A DNA stretch of 41,878 bases. Origin: Gnetum montanum (lineage: Eukaryota; Streptophyta; Gnetopsida; Gnetales; Gnetaceae). Positions 22,381-31,632 of the stretch are shown here, piece by piece. The stretch spans positions 174,974-216,851 of the forward strand of contig MNCI01004069.1 in the NCBI GenBank assembly GCA_015680685.1, given 5' to 3'. Numbering within the stretch: position 1 is the stretch's first letter; every line of letters begins with the position of its first letter. The notes beneath the pieces are model-generated. The model worked only from the letters and a program-made list of their open reading frames with translations. It was not told the DNA's origin and made no database searches. The position numbers and the translations under genes were made by a program.

Positions 22381-23740
22381 CTATTGATACATCTCTTTAA
22401 TACTTGTTTCAATCTTTGAAAGCTTGGTCAAAATCTAATCCACATGTTGAAAAATAATCTATAAAATCTCTAACCTATTTTTGAAAAATGCTAAGAACTA
22501 CAAATTGAAATGAGACCAACACATTATATAATCCAAATGGCATCTTATGGTATGTAAATATTTCCTTTAGATTGTTAAATGTTGTTTTAGGTTAGTCTTC
22601 AAAAGCCATCTATATGTGATTATATCCATTATATTCTTCTACAAATATAAAATATACATGTCTTGCAATGGTGGTGAGGACAACTCCTTGAATAAATGGT
22701 AACAAGAAGTGATCTATGAATATGATAGCATTTAATAGTTTGAAATTTACATAAACACATAACTTTTTCTAATCCATTCACTATCAATAATTGACTAAAT
22801 GAATTATACTATTAGCAATTTCTAAATTCCTTGCTTGACATCTTTGAGCTTAATGTTCAACTGACATTATGATAGTCTTTTTGGATTGATTAATGAATTT
22901 ACGTGTATGTGATATTGGCATATACATGGATCCATTCATGTAATCTCATTGTATGATCATACAAAAGTTATTAACCCTATATTTACCATCTATAACAATT
23001 TTCTCTTATTTTGTATGGTTAATTTAACACTAATAATGATAAATTTCTCATTGTCTAAATATGAATATTCCAATGAATCAAGAAGATGTTTTATTTCAAA
23101 TGATTCAAGTACATTCTCCTTTAGAATTTCTATTTCTCCTCATTCATTCAATTTTTTAATCCTTTATATATTAAAATGAATAACTTATTCATGCAATTCT
23201 TCTAATTGATTAACTTTTAAAATGTCGGAGTAGATAATGTGGTCAATAGGTTATAGGCATACTATTGAATTTTTAGGTTTTTCTTATGATAACCCCCTTG
23301 CATCCTCTTATTTTATGGCTACCAAATACACTCGCTAGTGTACAAATTGTTGTTTAATACAATAATTGCATGTTTAAGATATGGTTTTATTTGAACTATC
23401 CAAATTCATCCCATACAATTGCATTCATTTTCATTAAAAGATATACATAGAATATGCTTCTTCTTCATGATACTAGAATTTGCTCATTCTTTTTTAAAAT
23501 GGGTACATTACATTGCTGTGGATTAGAAATATTATTATCTATATATGACAAGATCCTTTAGCAATAAAATACAAGTTGTGCCTTGCAAATGATTAATACC
23601 CTAGTTTTGCATATTTAAATGTAATGATGTAACCACATTTTGTAGAAGTTTCTTTATACAAAGGTGTCTATCTTGTTAACTATCTTAAAGGTACGATCTC
23701 TTTATTAATATAAGCTCTTTACCTATAGAGATATTAATAA
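22381..23740 (-). pseudogene. Relic G: very old Ty3/gypsy protease-RT sequence
   Basis: No open frame. On the minus strand, though, the sequence runs parallel to A at about 16940-17880. Landmarks: CCAAATGGCATCTTATGGTATGTAAATATTTCC near 22532 (A: CCAAATAGCATTTGTTTATATGCAAAC), GTGATTATATCCATTATATTC near 22616 (A: TTGGTTATATCCACTATAG), AATAAATGGTAACAAGAAGTGATC near 22690 (A: CAACAAATGGCAACGAAAAGTGATC), and CTAATCCATTCACTATCAATAA near 22768 (A: CTAACCCATTCGCTATCAGCAA). It is much more decayed than B. B is inserted at its left edge. The right limit is uncertain. Confidence 0.65.
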
Positions 23741-23741
23741 T

Positions 23742-23905
23742 GAGATGTTAGCCTAGTGGTAAGACTTTTGATCTTAAAGCAACAAGTCATGGGTTTGATT
23801 TTGATGGGTAATGTTGAGTTATAAAGTTCTAATTGGACCATACCTATTGGGGTGTAGCTATATTACAATTATTTCAAGGTTCTAACATCCTCCCCTATAT
23901 ACACA
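23742..23905 (+). mobile_element. tRNA-derived SINE, family 2, copy 1
   Basis: The head resembles a tRNA gene, with an A box in TTAGCCTAGTGGTAAGAC (23749-23766) and a degenerate B box GGGTTTGATTTT (23791-23802) at about the usual spacing. It is followed by a non-tRNA body (TAATGTTGAGTTATAAAG, then a C/T-rich end near 23890). A second, antisense copy at 36040-36160 shares the head and the start of the body, which separates this from a lone tRNA pseudogene. Ends are approximate. Confidence 0.6.
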
Positions 23906-24184
23906 TTAATACATGTAATCAAGTATACACCTAATTTTTTTTATAAAGAAAGAAAAAGCTTAAATAAAGTCTTTTGTAACATTGAATGAGCTTAACAATT
24001 GAATTACTCATTATATACACAACTAAGGATTGAACTTATGACATCATACTATTTTGAAGAAACTTAAATTTATTTCTATATTATTAACTTGATCATGTTT
24101 TAAAAGGTGGTGGGTGTTTCAAACTAGGGTGGATTTAGCTCCATTATAGAATTAGTATGCTATTATTTAAAAAGACTCAAATTA
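23906..24184. other. AT-rich spacer
   Basis: No gene seen. Near 24030-24060 the minus strand has CATAAGTTCAATCCTTAG, which could be a worn B box of another SINE, but the rest of a head cannot be recognised. Confidence 0.3.
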
Positions 24185-24357
24185 GGGATCACCACTTGGA
24201 GTGATGGTAAGGTGCTTGTTCAAGTTCTAAGACCTAGGTTCAAGCTTGGGTAGACCTACTTAAAAAAAGTTAGTTTTGTTGATCATCCATTGACCCTCCT
24301 AAAACTTGTCCCAGTGGAAGCATTGAGCCTTTGGGTGATAATGATCTCTTTTTTATT
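24185..24357 (+). mobile_element. tRNA-derived SINE, family 1, copy 1
   Basis: It begins GGGATCACCACTTGGAGTGATGGTAAGG-type sequence with an A-box-like TGGAGTGATGG and a B-box-like GGTTCAAGCTTGG (24238-24250). Its body (AAAGTTAGTTTTGTTGATCA, CATTGACCCTCCTAAAAC) and end (GCCTTTGGGTGATAATGATC, then T-rich) recur in two antisense copies at 36479-36640 and 36648-36813. The length of about 170 bp is normal for plant SINEs. Confidence 0.7.
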
Positions 24358-25479
24358 TAAAAGCAATGGAATTATGCAACTTTAAAATTAACTATGTAGA
24401 AATTTTGGTTAGGAATAAATTTGCAATTTGCATTCAATGCAAAGGTGCCTTAACTTTTACATGAATACATACTCTATAAAATGCATAAATCTACCTAAGA
24501 GTCTATTGTATTCTTATTTGAAATCTGAAAGCTTAAAAACAACGAAAGTTTGGATAGATGCAATCATATTTAAGTTCGAAGCATGCAATCATATTTAAGT
24601 CCGAAGCTTCTTGTTTTTCCACTTGCCTCCACATTTCAAGATATTTAGTGTATTTGGTGACTTTCTGCTGCATTTATTTATTTAAAATGTGAAGATTAGA
24701 TTTATATATTTAAAAGGTGAAGAATAGCCTTTCTGCTTAATACTCCAGGGCATGTCCGCTTTGATGCTTTAATAAAAAGTTTTCCTTAAACCCTTTCACA
24801 GAACAACTTTTCACCACCTTGGAACGCACTCACTCAATTCGGTAAGCACACCCCTGACAAAAAAAAGAGGACAGAAAAAATCCAGCGTTCACATTAGCTT
24901 GTGCGGAAGAAAAGTTCCACCGTGCATGTTGCAAACCACAAAAAAAGGTAATTTCAATATCAATTTTTTATAAGTCGTCTGTTCCTTTGAAATGTTTTAT
25001 TCAAAATAGCAGCGGTAAAGTGTTTCATTCAAAATAGCAGCGGAAATAAAGACCTCAACATTTAAGCATACTGCTGATACAGGTGAGATTTCAGGCAGCG
25101 CAGGGAGCGGAGAAATTGTGCGTCTTTTAGCGCATGACATGCGGATCAGGGAATGAATTGCTTCTTTAATACAGCGAAGCGGACAAAGAGCAAAAGTCAA
25201 AACTGTCCGTGATGACAAGCAAATCCTCTTTGAAATACCAAAAAAGATGTCCCCACATAGCTTTGTTAAGATTGAATTCTCCTACAGTCCTACGCGCAAA
25301 TCTTTAGATCGATGATTTTCTGTTTATTTTTACGCGCACTCTTTTGTCAATGATTTTTTGAAATGCAACCACTGGATTCTTTGAAAAGCACAACCGGTCA
25401 TGATGCTTCAAACTATACAAGATTTCCTTTTATCAGCAGCAAAACTAACTCCAAAAAAGTAAGAAAAGTTCAAAGGACT
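24358..25479. other. Intergenic DNA upstream of the receptor-kinase locus
   Basis: No gene recognised. Two short tandem duplications are visible: a GCAATCATATTTAAGT-containing unit of about 25 bp at 24557-24606, and TTCAAAATAGCAGCGG repeated at about 24999 and 25028. From about 25070 to 25330 CpG dinucleotides are much commoner than in the flanking transposons. A minus-strand frame at 24997-25218 has no recognisable domain. Confidence 0.45.
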
Positions 25480-25829
25480 CATAAATGACTTGAGACAGGA
25501 TGTATAAACCCATTTGGAATGCAGCACAATGTGAACGTTGGCAGCTTTTATTCAGGTTTTACTCGACTGAGATTCCCGTGAACCGCTGGTTTCTGATAAG
25601 CCCAAGCAACCAAACAAGATCCAAGCTCTGCATTCTGCATTGTTAGCAGTAGTTGTTCCAGCTTTATCACACGTTTTCTGTACTGAAGCTGTCTCTGTTC
25701 TGTGTAAGTTAGCATACACGCTTGAATTCGTGGAATTAAGAAAAGCAGATCTTTAGCCTGAAAATTTGTTCTTAACTGTTCAAAGTTTCTGTCGAATGTG
25801 CAGATGTCAGAGATTTGAATGCTGAATGC
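25480..25829 (+). promoter_or_regulatory. Possible promoter and 5' UTR of the receptor-kinase locus
   Basis: TATAAA at 25503-25508 would place transcription start near 25535 and leave a leader of about 290 bases before the first in-frame ATG. No transcript evidence can be read from sequence, so this is placement by motif only. Confidence 0.3.
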
Positions 25830-25941
25830 ATGTTCCTGGAGAGCTCAGAGTTCAGCGCAATGCAGCAGATGAGCTACAGAACGGCATTCTACTGTTATTT
25901 AATGCTGCTTTTTGCTGCACATGCCATTCATGCTAAAAAAG
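25830..25941 (+). pseudogene. RLK exon 1: signal peptide
   Basis: The first in-frame ATG is at 25830. A second one, opening MQQMSYRTAF, is a better start for a signal peptide because a hydrophobic run (YCYLMLLFAAHAIHA) follows. It ends at a GT donor (AAAAAG|GTGCCC). Joining to the AG acceptor at 26025 restores a glycine codon and the frame. Confidence 0.7.
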
Positions 25942-26025
25942 GTGCCCGCCATCAACCCAGAACCGTTATACTGGATTTTTGTTGTGTTTTTGTTTGAATT
26001 CTAACTCTGTAACGAAAAATCACAG

Positions 26026-26565
26026 GGTTTTTAAACATTGCTTGCGGAACAAGATCCAATTTTAGAGTTAAGAAGGGCATTATTTGGGTACCTGATACAG
26101 ATTTTATCAACATTGGAAAAGCCTGCCCCATAATGTATCCCCTGTATATTACTTCCGAAATTTGAGAAGTTTTCCCAAACCCCTCACCAAATCCTGCTAT
26201 CAAATCCCTGTATCCCCTTCAGTCCACTATCTTCTGAGACTCTCTTTTATCAATAATCTCATATATAGTGCTGTTGTTTGGCCTGCTCTGTTCAAGTACT
26301 CTGTTGAGACCCAAGATATTCTTTATCAATCAGACTGCCTGGATGGTTCTTATAACGAGTATGAACATATACTGGTGATTATGGGAAGAATTCTGTATAT
26401 TTGCCTCAACAGAATATCTAATGGTGGTGGTGGAGACCCATTTATATCGTCGATTCAGCTGATTCAGCTACGCCAGGGAATGTACACCAGGGCAAGGCCA
26501 GGGTTGCTACTGAAACTGCAGGCAAGATTAGATATTTGTGGCAATGTGCAAATGTTCAGCATTAG
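26026..26565 (+). pseudogene. RLK exon 2: N-terminal malectin-like half
   Basis: It starts GFLNIACG, the family's opening (commonly G-F-x-S/N-I-D-C-G), then GIIWVPDTDFINIG, which matches the W-x-x-D-x-x-F/Y-I signature. A stop at 26163 is passed by a one-base frame change at about 26158-26162, into LRSFPK and then SVHYLLRLSF (family: CYxLPV...YLLRxxF). The exon closes with LYICLNRISN and DPFISSIQLIQLRQGMY, close to the family's sequence, and a GT donor at 26566. Confidence 0.85.
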
Positions 26566-27165
26566 GTACAGCCTCCAAACCTTTTTTTCTCTTGACAATG
26601 GTTAAACCTTTTTGTTTATTGACACAGATTCAATGCTTTTTCACCTTTTTGTTTGTTTGGGTTTATTAACAAGACTGAGTTTGGAATCGATGAACGATAA
26701 CTCACTATGCATGTAATGTGCAAAAATGGTTAAACTTTTAAGTTTATTGACAAGGAAATTAACATTTTTTTTATGTACATGAGCAAAGCAGAGTTGAGGA
26801 TTAATAAACCATAACCCATTACATGTACGTTATGTGCAAATGCTGGTCATTACTCATTAGCGGTACCCTGCAAATTGTTGTACTCTTAAAACAGTTGAAT
26901 TCTCATGTTAACTGAAATAAAAAAAACAAACAAAAACAAATTTAACCTTTTCCTTTTCTATTGGATTGGGTGTTATCAGAAAAACCCATATGGAATTCAA
27001 TGAGTCGTATCCCATTATACATTTTACAGATTCATGCCAATTGCCAAGTATTTGGAAATTCCCAGTATTGCACCGTTCATATACATTGCAATAACATTAA
27101 TAGGCTGAGTTATGATCAGATTAATGATTGGGTCATACAACATTAACGCTTGTGCAGGTATCCAG

Positions 27166-27590
27166 ATATCCTACAGATTTTGGTGAAGCTAACATAAGTA
27201 CATCAAGAGACGTTTCTGCTGCCTCCACATCTGATTTTCCTCCCTCTATTGTTATGCAAACGGCCCAACTTTTCGGCCCATATAATTTAACACTAGGGCC
27301 TGTCGAACCCCCCACAGCCAAAGAAGCACTGTTTCTTTTCTACTTTGCTCAACTTAAAGATGGAAAGGGATCCATCAGTTTTCATATCTCTATAAATGGA
27401 ATTAGAATTAAGGATAATCTTACCTTATTTCCCTACTACACAGCTTTTGAGGTACCCATAGTGCTTCAGAATACAAATTCCACTTATGACTTTTCATTGG
27501 AAGCTCCTGATGGCTCTGCCACGGTTCCTTTAAACACCATTGAAGCTTATTCTGCCATATACACGCAGCAGAGAACAGCTGAGGAAGATG
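27166..27590 (+). pseudogene. RLK exon 3: C-terminal malectin-like half
   Basis: Using the AG at 27164-27165 rather than an earlier one joins exon 2 as IRYPTDFGEANIST in frame. The exon is open to its donor at 27591: VMQTAQLFGPYNLTLGPVEP, then LFYFAQL, NSTYDFSLEAP and NTIEAYSAIY, all typical of the second malectin-like half. It is the best preserved extracellular exon. Confidence 0.88.
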
Positions 27591-27710
27591 GTTGGTTTCT
27601 TTTTAATCTGCAAAAAATTCTTTTTTGCATTTTTTTTGGTAAATTTTATGCCAGCCAGAGTTTTGTAACTGGTAGTTGAGTTATTTGCCAAATTTTGCAA
27701 CTTTTGACAG

Positions 27711-27831
27711 TGAAGGTGTTAAACGATCTAAAGAGGAGATTTGGGTTCAACTTCATATCCTGGATTTCTGATCCATGCTTTGTAGTGCCCTGGCAGCATA
27801 TCAACTGTACAAGCACAAGAGTCTCCCACCT
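27711..27831 (+). pseudogene. RLK exon 4: malectin-LRR hinge
   Basis: Joined in phase after exon 3 it reads VKVLNDLKRRFGFN, then WISDPCFVVPW and INCTSTRVSHL. The DPC...PW...C pattern is the usual lead into the LRRs of this subfamily. Donor CACCT|GTGAGT. Confidence 0.85.
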
Positions 27832-27926
27832 GTGAGTTTCTTTTCTGAGGGGAATGCTCTTTTGAATGTTTTAGGTTTTGTATCTCTTGTAACAAGGTGG
27901 GTTTGTATTTTTACAAATGGTTCCAG

Positions 27927-27998
27927 GTACTTATCAGGGAAAAAATTGACAGGTCATGTACCAGAGAACATTGCACTTTTGACAGGATTGAGATATCT
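27927..27998 (+). pseudogene. RLK exon 5: first LRR (72 bp)
   Basis: Exactly 72 nt, the standard length of one plant LRR exon. It encodes YLSGKKLTGHVPENIALLTG and onward to LRYL. Both splice sites are intact and the phase is conserved. Confidence 0.85.
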
Positions 27999-28076
27999 GT
28001 ATGTTGAGAATTGTTGAATCATGTTTTAGACACTAAATTTAGATTATGAAATTGTTAAAGTATGCTTTCTTTGCAG

Positions 28077-28150
28077 AGGTCTTTCTAATAATAAACAAAC
28101 TGGAGGGACCCTCTGCCAGACCTCTCTAAGATAACCATGTTGCAAACAAT
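28077..28150 (+). pseudogene. RLK exon 6: LRR with frame error
   Basis: 74 nt instead of 72. It opens GLSNNKQTGG, then loses frame in the LP-DLS segment (about 28110-28120) and meets TAA near 28132. It is very similar in sequence to exon 7. Confidence 0.7.
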
Positions 28151-28671
28151 GTAAAATCTAATAAACCCAGATAATTTTTGTGTCGATATTTATAAATGCA
28201 AGCCAAATATGATCCTAGTTGCAAGAAACGTAACGGATTGCCAGTGTTTCATGTTTTCCGTACACAACCTGTTTCAAAATGCTGTTGCTTTGGGTGTTTA
28301 CTGTTCCTGGCATATTAATATGTTTTTCCAAGGAAACTGAAAGGTTTTCAAATAGTTAATGAAATACAGTTAAATTAAGAAGATTTTGCCATAAACTGTA
28401 ATTTCTTTCATAATATATGAGTTATATTGGTATTTCTTTTCCCATGTATCACTTCTGTTTCATTTTGACATAAAAATATAAAAATTCTTTTAGATTCTTT
28501 CTTGGATTCTTTATGCAGTTTCTTTTCAGCAACTTTTTTCTTGAGCATTTTCCATCATGTTTCCTTTGCCGTCACACTACTGGGAACTATGTATATGATG
28601 CAACATTTAAACATAACTGTGGATTTAAGCAACTAAATCTCTATAAAAGATACCTATTTATATATTTGCAA

Positions 28672-28751
28672 AGATCTTTCTGACAATTTGATGGAGGGAC
28701 CTTTGCCAGATCTCTCTAATCTCTCTCTAATCTGACCATGTTGCAGACCAT
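28672..28751 (+). pseudogene. RLK exon 7: LRR with insertion and lost acceptor
   Basis: It encodes DLSDNLMEGPLPDLSN, then an extra 11 nt (CTCTCTCTAAT, apparently a local duplication at about 28721-28731) breaks the frame. Compared with exon 6 (TTTGCAG|AG), the acceptor reads TTTGCAA|AG, so the AG is lost. The donor GTGAGA is intact. Confidence 0.7.
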
Positions 28752-28836
28752 GTGAGACATTTTCTAAATTCACATTCATTCCTTTTAGTCTCTAGATTTT
28801 AACTGGACATTATATTGGGTTTAGATGTCTTGCAAG

Positions 28837-29053
28837 AATTTAAGCAACAACCATCTCAATGGTCACCTTCCAGCTTGGCTAACTAAACTGGAAAATCTAA
28901 GAGAATTGTAAGCATCAATTTCAGAGAACTTAAAATTTGAGAAAAACAATGTTTATCAAGGTGTATTCCTTTTTATTGTACAGGTTTGTGCAGAATAATA
29001 ACTTCAACAGTGAAATTCCAAGGCAGCTTGAATATCTTAATTTTAAAAACTAA
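28837..29053 (+). pseudogene. RLK exons 8-9: last LRR pieces
   Basis: Exon 8 (28837-28907) encodes NLSNNHLNGHLPAWLTKLEN and ends at GTAAGC. It is 71 nt, one short. Exon 9 starts at 28984 with FVQNNNFNSEIPRQL, the usual final half repeat, and reaches TAA at 29051 where relatives continue towards a GNP motif. Confidence 0.75.
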
Positions 29054-29184
29054 GAATTTTCTTGAGTTTCCATAACAGAGTAGGATTTCAGAGTGTAGCA
29101 ACTTAAAAGTGAAAAAGGCTGAACTTTTTAAGATGAATGAAGATGAATGGTTTATTTCTTGGATGTTGTACCTTCTTTGGCAAC

Positions 29185-29334
29185 AAGTTCTTGGTTCCAA
29201 GTTCAAAGAACTAGGTGTGGTAATTGGGGCAGCGATTGGTGTTAGCTTGCTATTGTTTACTTTATTCGCAATTGGCATCATGTTGTATCTCAGGAAGGAC
29301 AGAGCTTATGAAAGTAAAATCAAACAAAAAAGTG
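29185..29334 (+). pseudogene. RLK exon 10: transmembrane segment
   Basis: Open frame (29109-29399) with a single strong hydrophobic helix, VVIGAAIGVSLLLFTLFAIG, then IMLYLRKDRAY, a basic stop-transfer sequence placing the kinase inside the cell. The acceptor is uncertain, so the start is approximate. The donor GTAGTG is at 29335. Confidence 0.75.
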
Positions 29335-29419
29335 GTAGTGTCTTTTGGTTGACGTCTGGCCTTTATAGTCTTGTCTGTATTATCATAATTATTTCATAAA
29401 AAGTGTCAATGAAATGCAG

Positions 29420-29857
29420 GATCATCATTGAATGGTGCAATACCAAAGAGTTCACACTGCACATCATTCACAATGAAAGAAATGATCTCAGCCACACAGC
29501 AATTCACATGTGAAATAGGCAGTGGAGGCTTTGGATCTGTTTTCTATGGAAAGTTACCCAATGGAACTGAAATAGCAGTCAAAGTCTTATCAGCATTTTC
29601 TATTCAAGGGGAAGATGAGATTCTCAATGAGGTTAAGCTTATTACTCAATATGTTGAGAACCATATTGTTTCTGTTTTTGCAAGCTCCTAATAGTAGTAT
29701 CAATGGTTTTATAGTATTTGAAATTTTCAGCTTCTGCTTTTAGCCCGGGTGAATCATGAAAATTTGGTAAAACTTTTGGGCTACTGTGATGATTCAGAGC
29801 AACTTATGCTGGTTTATGAATACATATTTCATGGATCCCTCAAAGATCATCTCTATG
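29420..29857 (+). pseudogene. RLK exons 11-12: kinase N-lobe
   Basis: Exon 11 (29420-29631) contains FTMKEMISATQQF, the Gly-rich loop GSGGFGSV (about 29517-29540) and the ATP-binding lysine in EIAVKVL (29574-29585), then LNE at a GT donor. Exon 12 (29731-29857) continues in phase with [19 protein letters not shown] and [17 protein letters not shown]. Both exons are open and look functional in isolation. Confidence 0.87.
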
Positions 29858-29937
29858 GTATGGCTTTGTTCGAGCAATTGAAAGTGTTTTGAATATTTAG
29901 AATATTTTGAAATAATGAAACATGTATGGCTTGGCAG

Positions 29938-30014
29938 GTCCAAAGGTTGCAAATTGGGCAATTTGGAGCTTACTTGGAAAGATAGGCTCAAAATAGCCCT
30001 GGACATAGCTCATG
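29938..30014 (+). pseudogene. RLK exon 13: kinase, frameshifted
   Basis: It starts in phase as GPKVA, but the following LGNLELTWKDRLKIALDIAH is in another frame. One A appears to be missing near 29950, so the true frame runs into a stop. Splice sites are normal. Confidence 0.8.
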
Positions 30015-30133
30015 GTAAAAATGGAAAAAACATCCATTGTTGCAGTTTGCTTTTAATTTTCAAAACTTTGCTTTTAATTTTCAAAACTTATACAACAGTA
30101 AGCGTTTGATTTAAATTATTGTTTGGATTGAAG

Positions 30134-30320
30134 GTCTGGAATATTTGCATGTGAAGTGTAATCCCTGGATCCTCCACAGAGATCTCAAGTCTGCTAACAT
30201 TTTACTTGACAAAGATTTGAATGCAAAGATTTCTGATCTGGGTCTCTCAAGAGCGGCAATTGATGGAGTCTCTCATATAAGGACTAGCGTGAAGGGAACA
30301 GCAGGCTACCTGGATCCTGA
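30134..30320 (+). pseudogene. RLK exon 14: kinase catalytic and activation loops
   Basis: Open: [11 protein letters not shown], catalytic loop [12 protein letters not shown], then [10 protein letters not shown] where kinases normally have DFG, then [12 protein letters not shown]. The Phe-to-Leu change in DFG is tolerated in a few kinases, so by itself it does not prove loss of activity. The donor is GA|GTAAAG. Confidence 0.87.
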
Positions 30321-30419
30321 GTAAAGATAGTACATCTTTCTTTCTAAATTTTAATTACATTATTTGTTAATGAAAGACTTTTAATTACACATGACATGAT
30401 ACGGTTTACATGATTGCAG

Positions 30420-30552
30420 ATGTTTTAGCACTCACAGGCTTACAAACAAGAGTGATGTATTTAGTTTTGGACTCGTGGTTCTGGAACTTGTGTGTGGTAG
30501 GCAGGCCATTGAGGCAAGGTTAAATGATGAACAAGTCAACCTTGTGAGATGG
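30420..30552 (+). pseudogene. RLK exon 15: kinase C-lobe
   Basis: Joined in phase it reads ECFSTHRLTNKSDVFSFGLV, then LELVCGRQAI and VNLVRW at a GT donor. SDVxSFGVV is the conserved alpha-F Asp region. The exon is intact. Confidence 0.87.
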
Positions 30553-30649
30553 GTATGAGCTCTGACCAATTCTGTGACAAATTAACTTTGAATCTCAATA
30601 TCATTTCTGTGCAGTTGAATACGTGAATGAAATCCATTTGTAATCTCAG

Positions 30650-30810
30650 GTAAAACCATATGTGAGAATGGGGATCCAGAGCAGCTTCGTTTAATCGTGG
30701 ACTCACGTTTGAAAGGGAAATTTACAAGTAAAATGTCACAGCTTCGTTTAATCATGGACTCGCGTTATGTGAATACTCATGGACTCAGCTTCCAATGCCA
30801 GCTTTCATGA
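30650..30810 (+). pseudogene. RLK exon 16: truncated last kinase exon with duplication
   Basis: It begins VKPYVR, then changes frame to NGDPEQLRLIVDSRLKGKF. The segment CAGCTTCGTTTAATC-TGGACTC occurs twice (about 30691 and 30738), a local duplication. The second copy runs to TGA at 30808. The subdomain XI arginine region and the C-terminal tail of relatives are not found downstream. Confidence 0.75.
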
Positions 30811-31242
30811 AGACTTTCATGAAAACTTTTTGGGACTTAGATGGTAAAAACTAATTCCTATGGTCAATTACCAAGATGACTGGTCCGGTAGGCTCTAGGC
30901 ATTACCCACAAGATATTTAAAAATGAAATGCCATGGTATTAGGATCCTATGGAACAGAGACAATGCATGCAATTTAAGTGAAGTCCATAGACAATGCATG
31001 CAATTTAAGTGAAGTGTACTTGGGTTTGGAGTTATTCCGAAAGCTATCCATGAACAATTTATGGAGAATGAAGGCACCAATGCAATGTTTAGATATTTAT
31101 GGTTGTATATTTAGAAGATTTAAGTTAAATTTTAGAAATTTATTTGGCATATTAAGGACGGTAATTTTTTCAGCATTGTGCAGTATCAATTAGGGTCTGG
31201 AAAGTTGTCTGCGAGGGTGCAAAGCCTTCTGATTCAAAACAA
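30811..31242. other. Spacer downstream of RLK with 31-bp tandem repeat
   Basis: A 31-bp unit containing AATGCATGCAATTTAAGTGA is present twice in tandem (30958-30988, 30989-31019). No gene recognised. Confidence 0.6.
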
Positions 31243-31432
31243 GGATGAAATATTTGAGTTTATAGCAATTTGCATGAATTTTAAAAATGGTGTACCGTTA
31301 ATAGAATAACTATGAATATTCAAAATAGTAAAAGGTAGGATGAAATATTTGAGTTTATAGCAATTTGCATGAATTTTAAAAATGGTGTACCGTTAATAGA
31401 ATAACTATGAATATTCAAAATAGTAAAAGGTC
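31243..31432. repeat. Exact 95-bp tandem duplication
   Basis: Units 31243-31337 and 31338-31432, starting GGATGAAATATTTGAG, are identical for the first 94 bases. This implies a recent duplication or a collapse/expansion in assembly. Confidence 0.9.
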
Positions 31433-31632
31433 ACATAAACTTACCGTGGTTAATAAATAAACATGCACTAGCCTATCAATTTAGTATATGAAAGTATCTA
31501 TAAAATGGGAACATTTTATTTTATTTGAAAAGTAGTAAAGTACCTACAGTGACTATCTTTCATTGAGCACTTTCACTTTTCCTACTGCACAATAATAATG
31601 TGATGCTGTAAAGATTCTGGATACTCATGAAG

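Larger units (their letters stand above)
25830..30810 (+). pseudogene. Malectin-like / LRR receptor-like kinase pseudogene (whole locus)
   Basis: A plus-strand locus with the exon plan of plant LRR-I (malectin-like) receptor kinases: signal peptide, two malectin-like halves, short LRR exons, transmembrane segment, Ser/Thr kinase. Sixteen exon candidates can be placed, most with clean GT-AG borders. Intact relatives are plasma-membrane receptors acting in development, symbiosis or defence. Defects seen: a frameshift with stop at 26163; frame errors in two LRR exons (28077-28150, 28672-28751); a lost AG acceptor before 28672; a stop at 29051; a one-base loss near 29950; a frame error near 30670; a DFG-to-DLG change; and no C-terminal kinase lobe end after 30810. 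I infer a pseudogene. A few errors could be sequencing faults, but not all of them. The overall layout recalls At1g67720-like kinases; orthology is not claimed. Confidence 0.88.

Noticed and set aside
23749-23810. Functional tRNA gene
   Set aside because: A and B boxes are visible but no cloverleaf with an acceptor stem forms, the B box is degenerate, and a related copy with the same non-tRNA body exists. A SINE fits better.
24997-25218. Minus-strand 73-codon frame with many Cys
   Set aside because: It lies in the CpG-rich region upstream of the kinase, where longer chance frames are expected. No domain.
27158-27165. Earlier AG as acceptor of RLK exon 3, implying a frameshift
   Set aside because: Using the AG at 27164-27165 joins exons 2 and 3 in frame with the expected IRYP sequence, so no frameshift is needed there.
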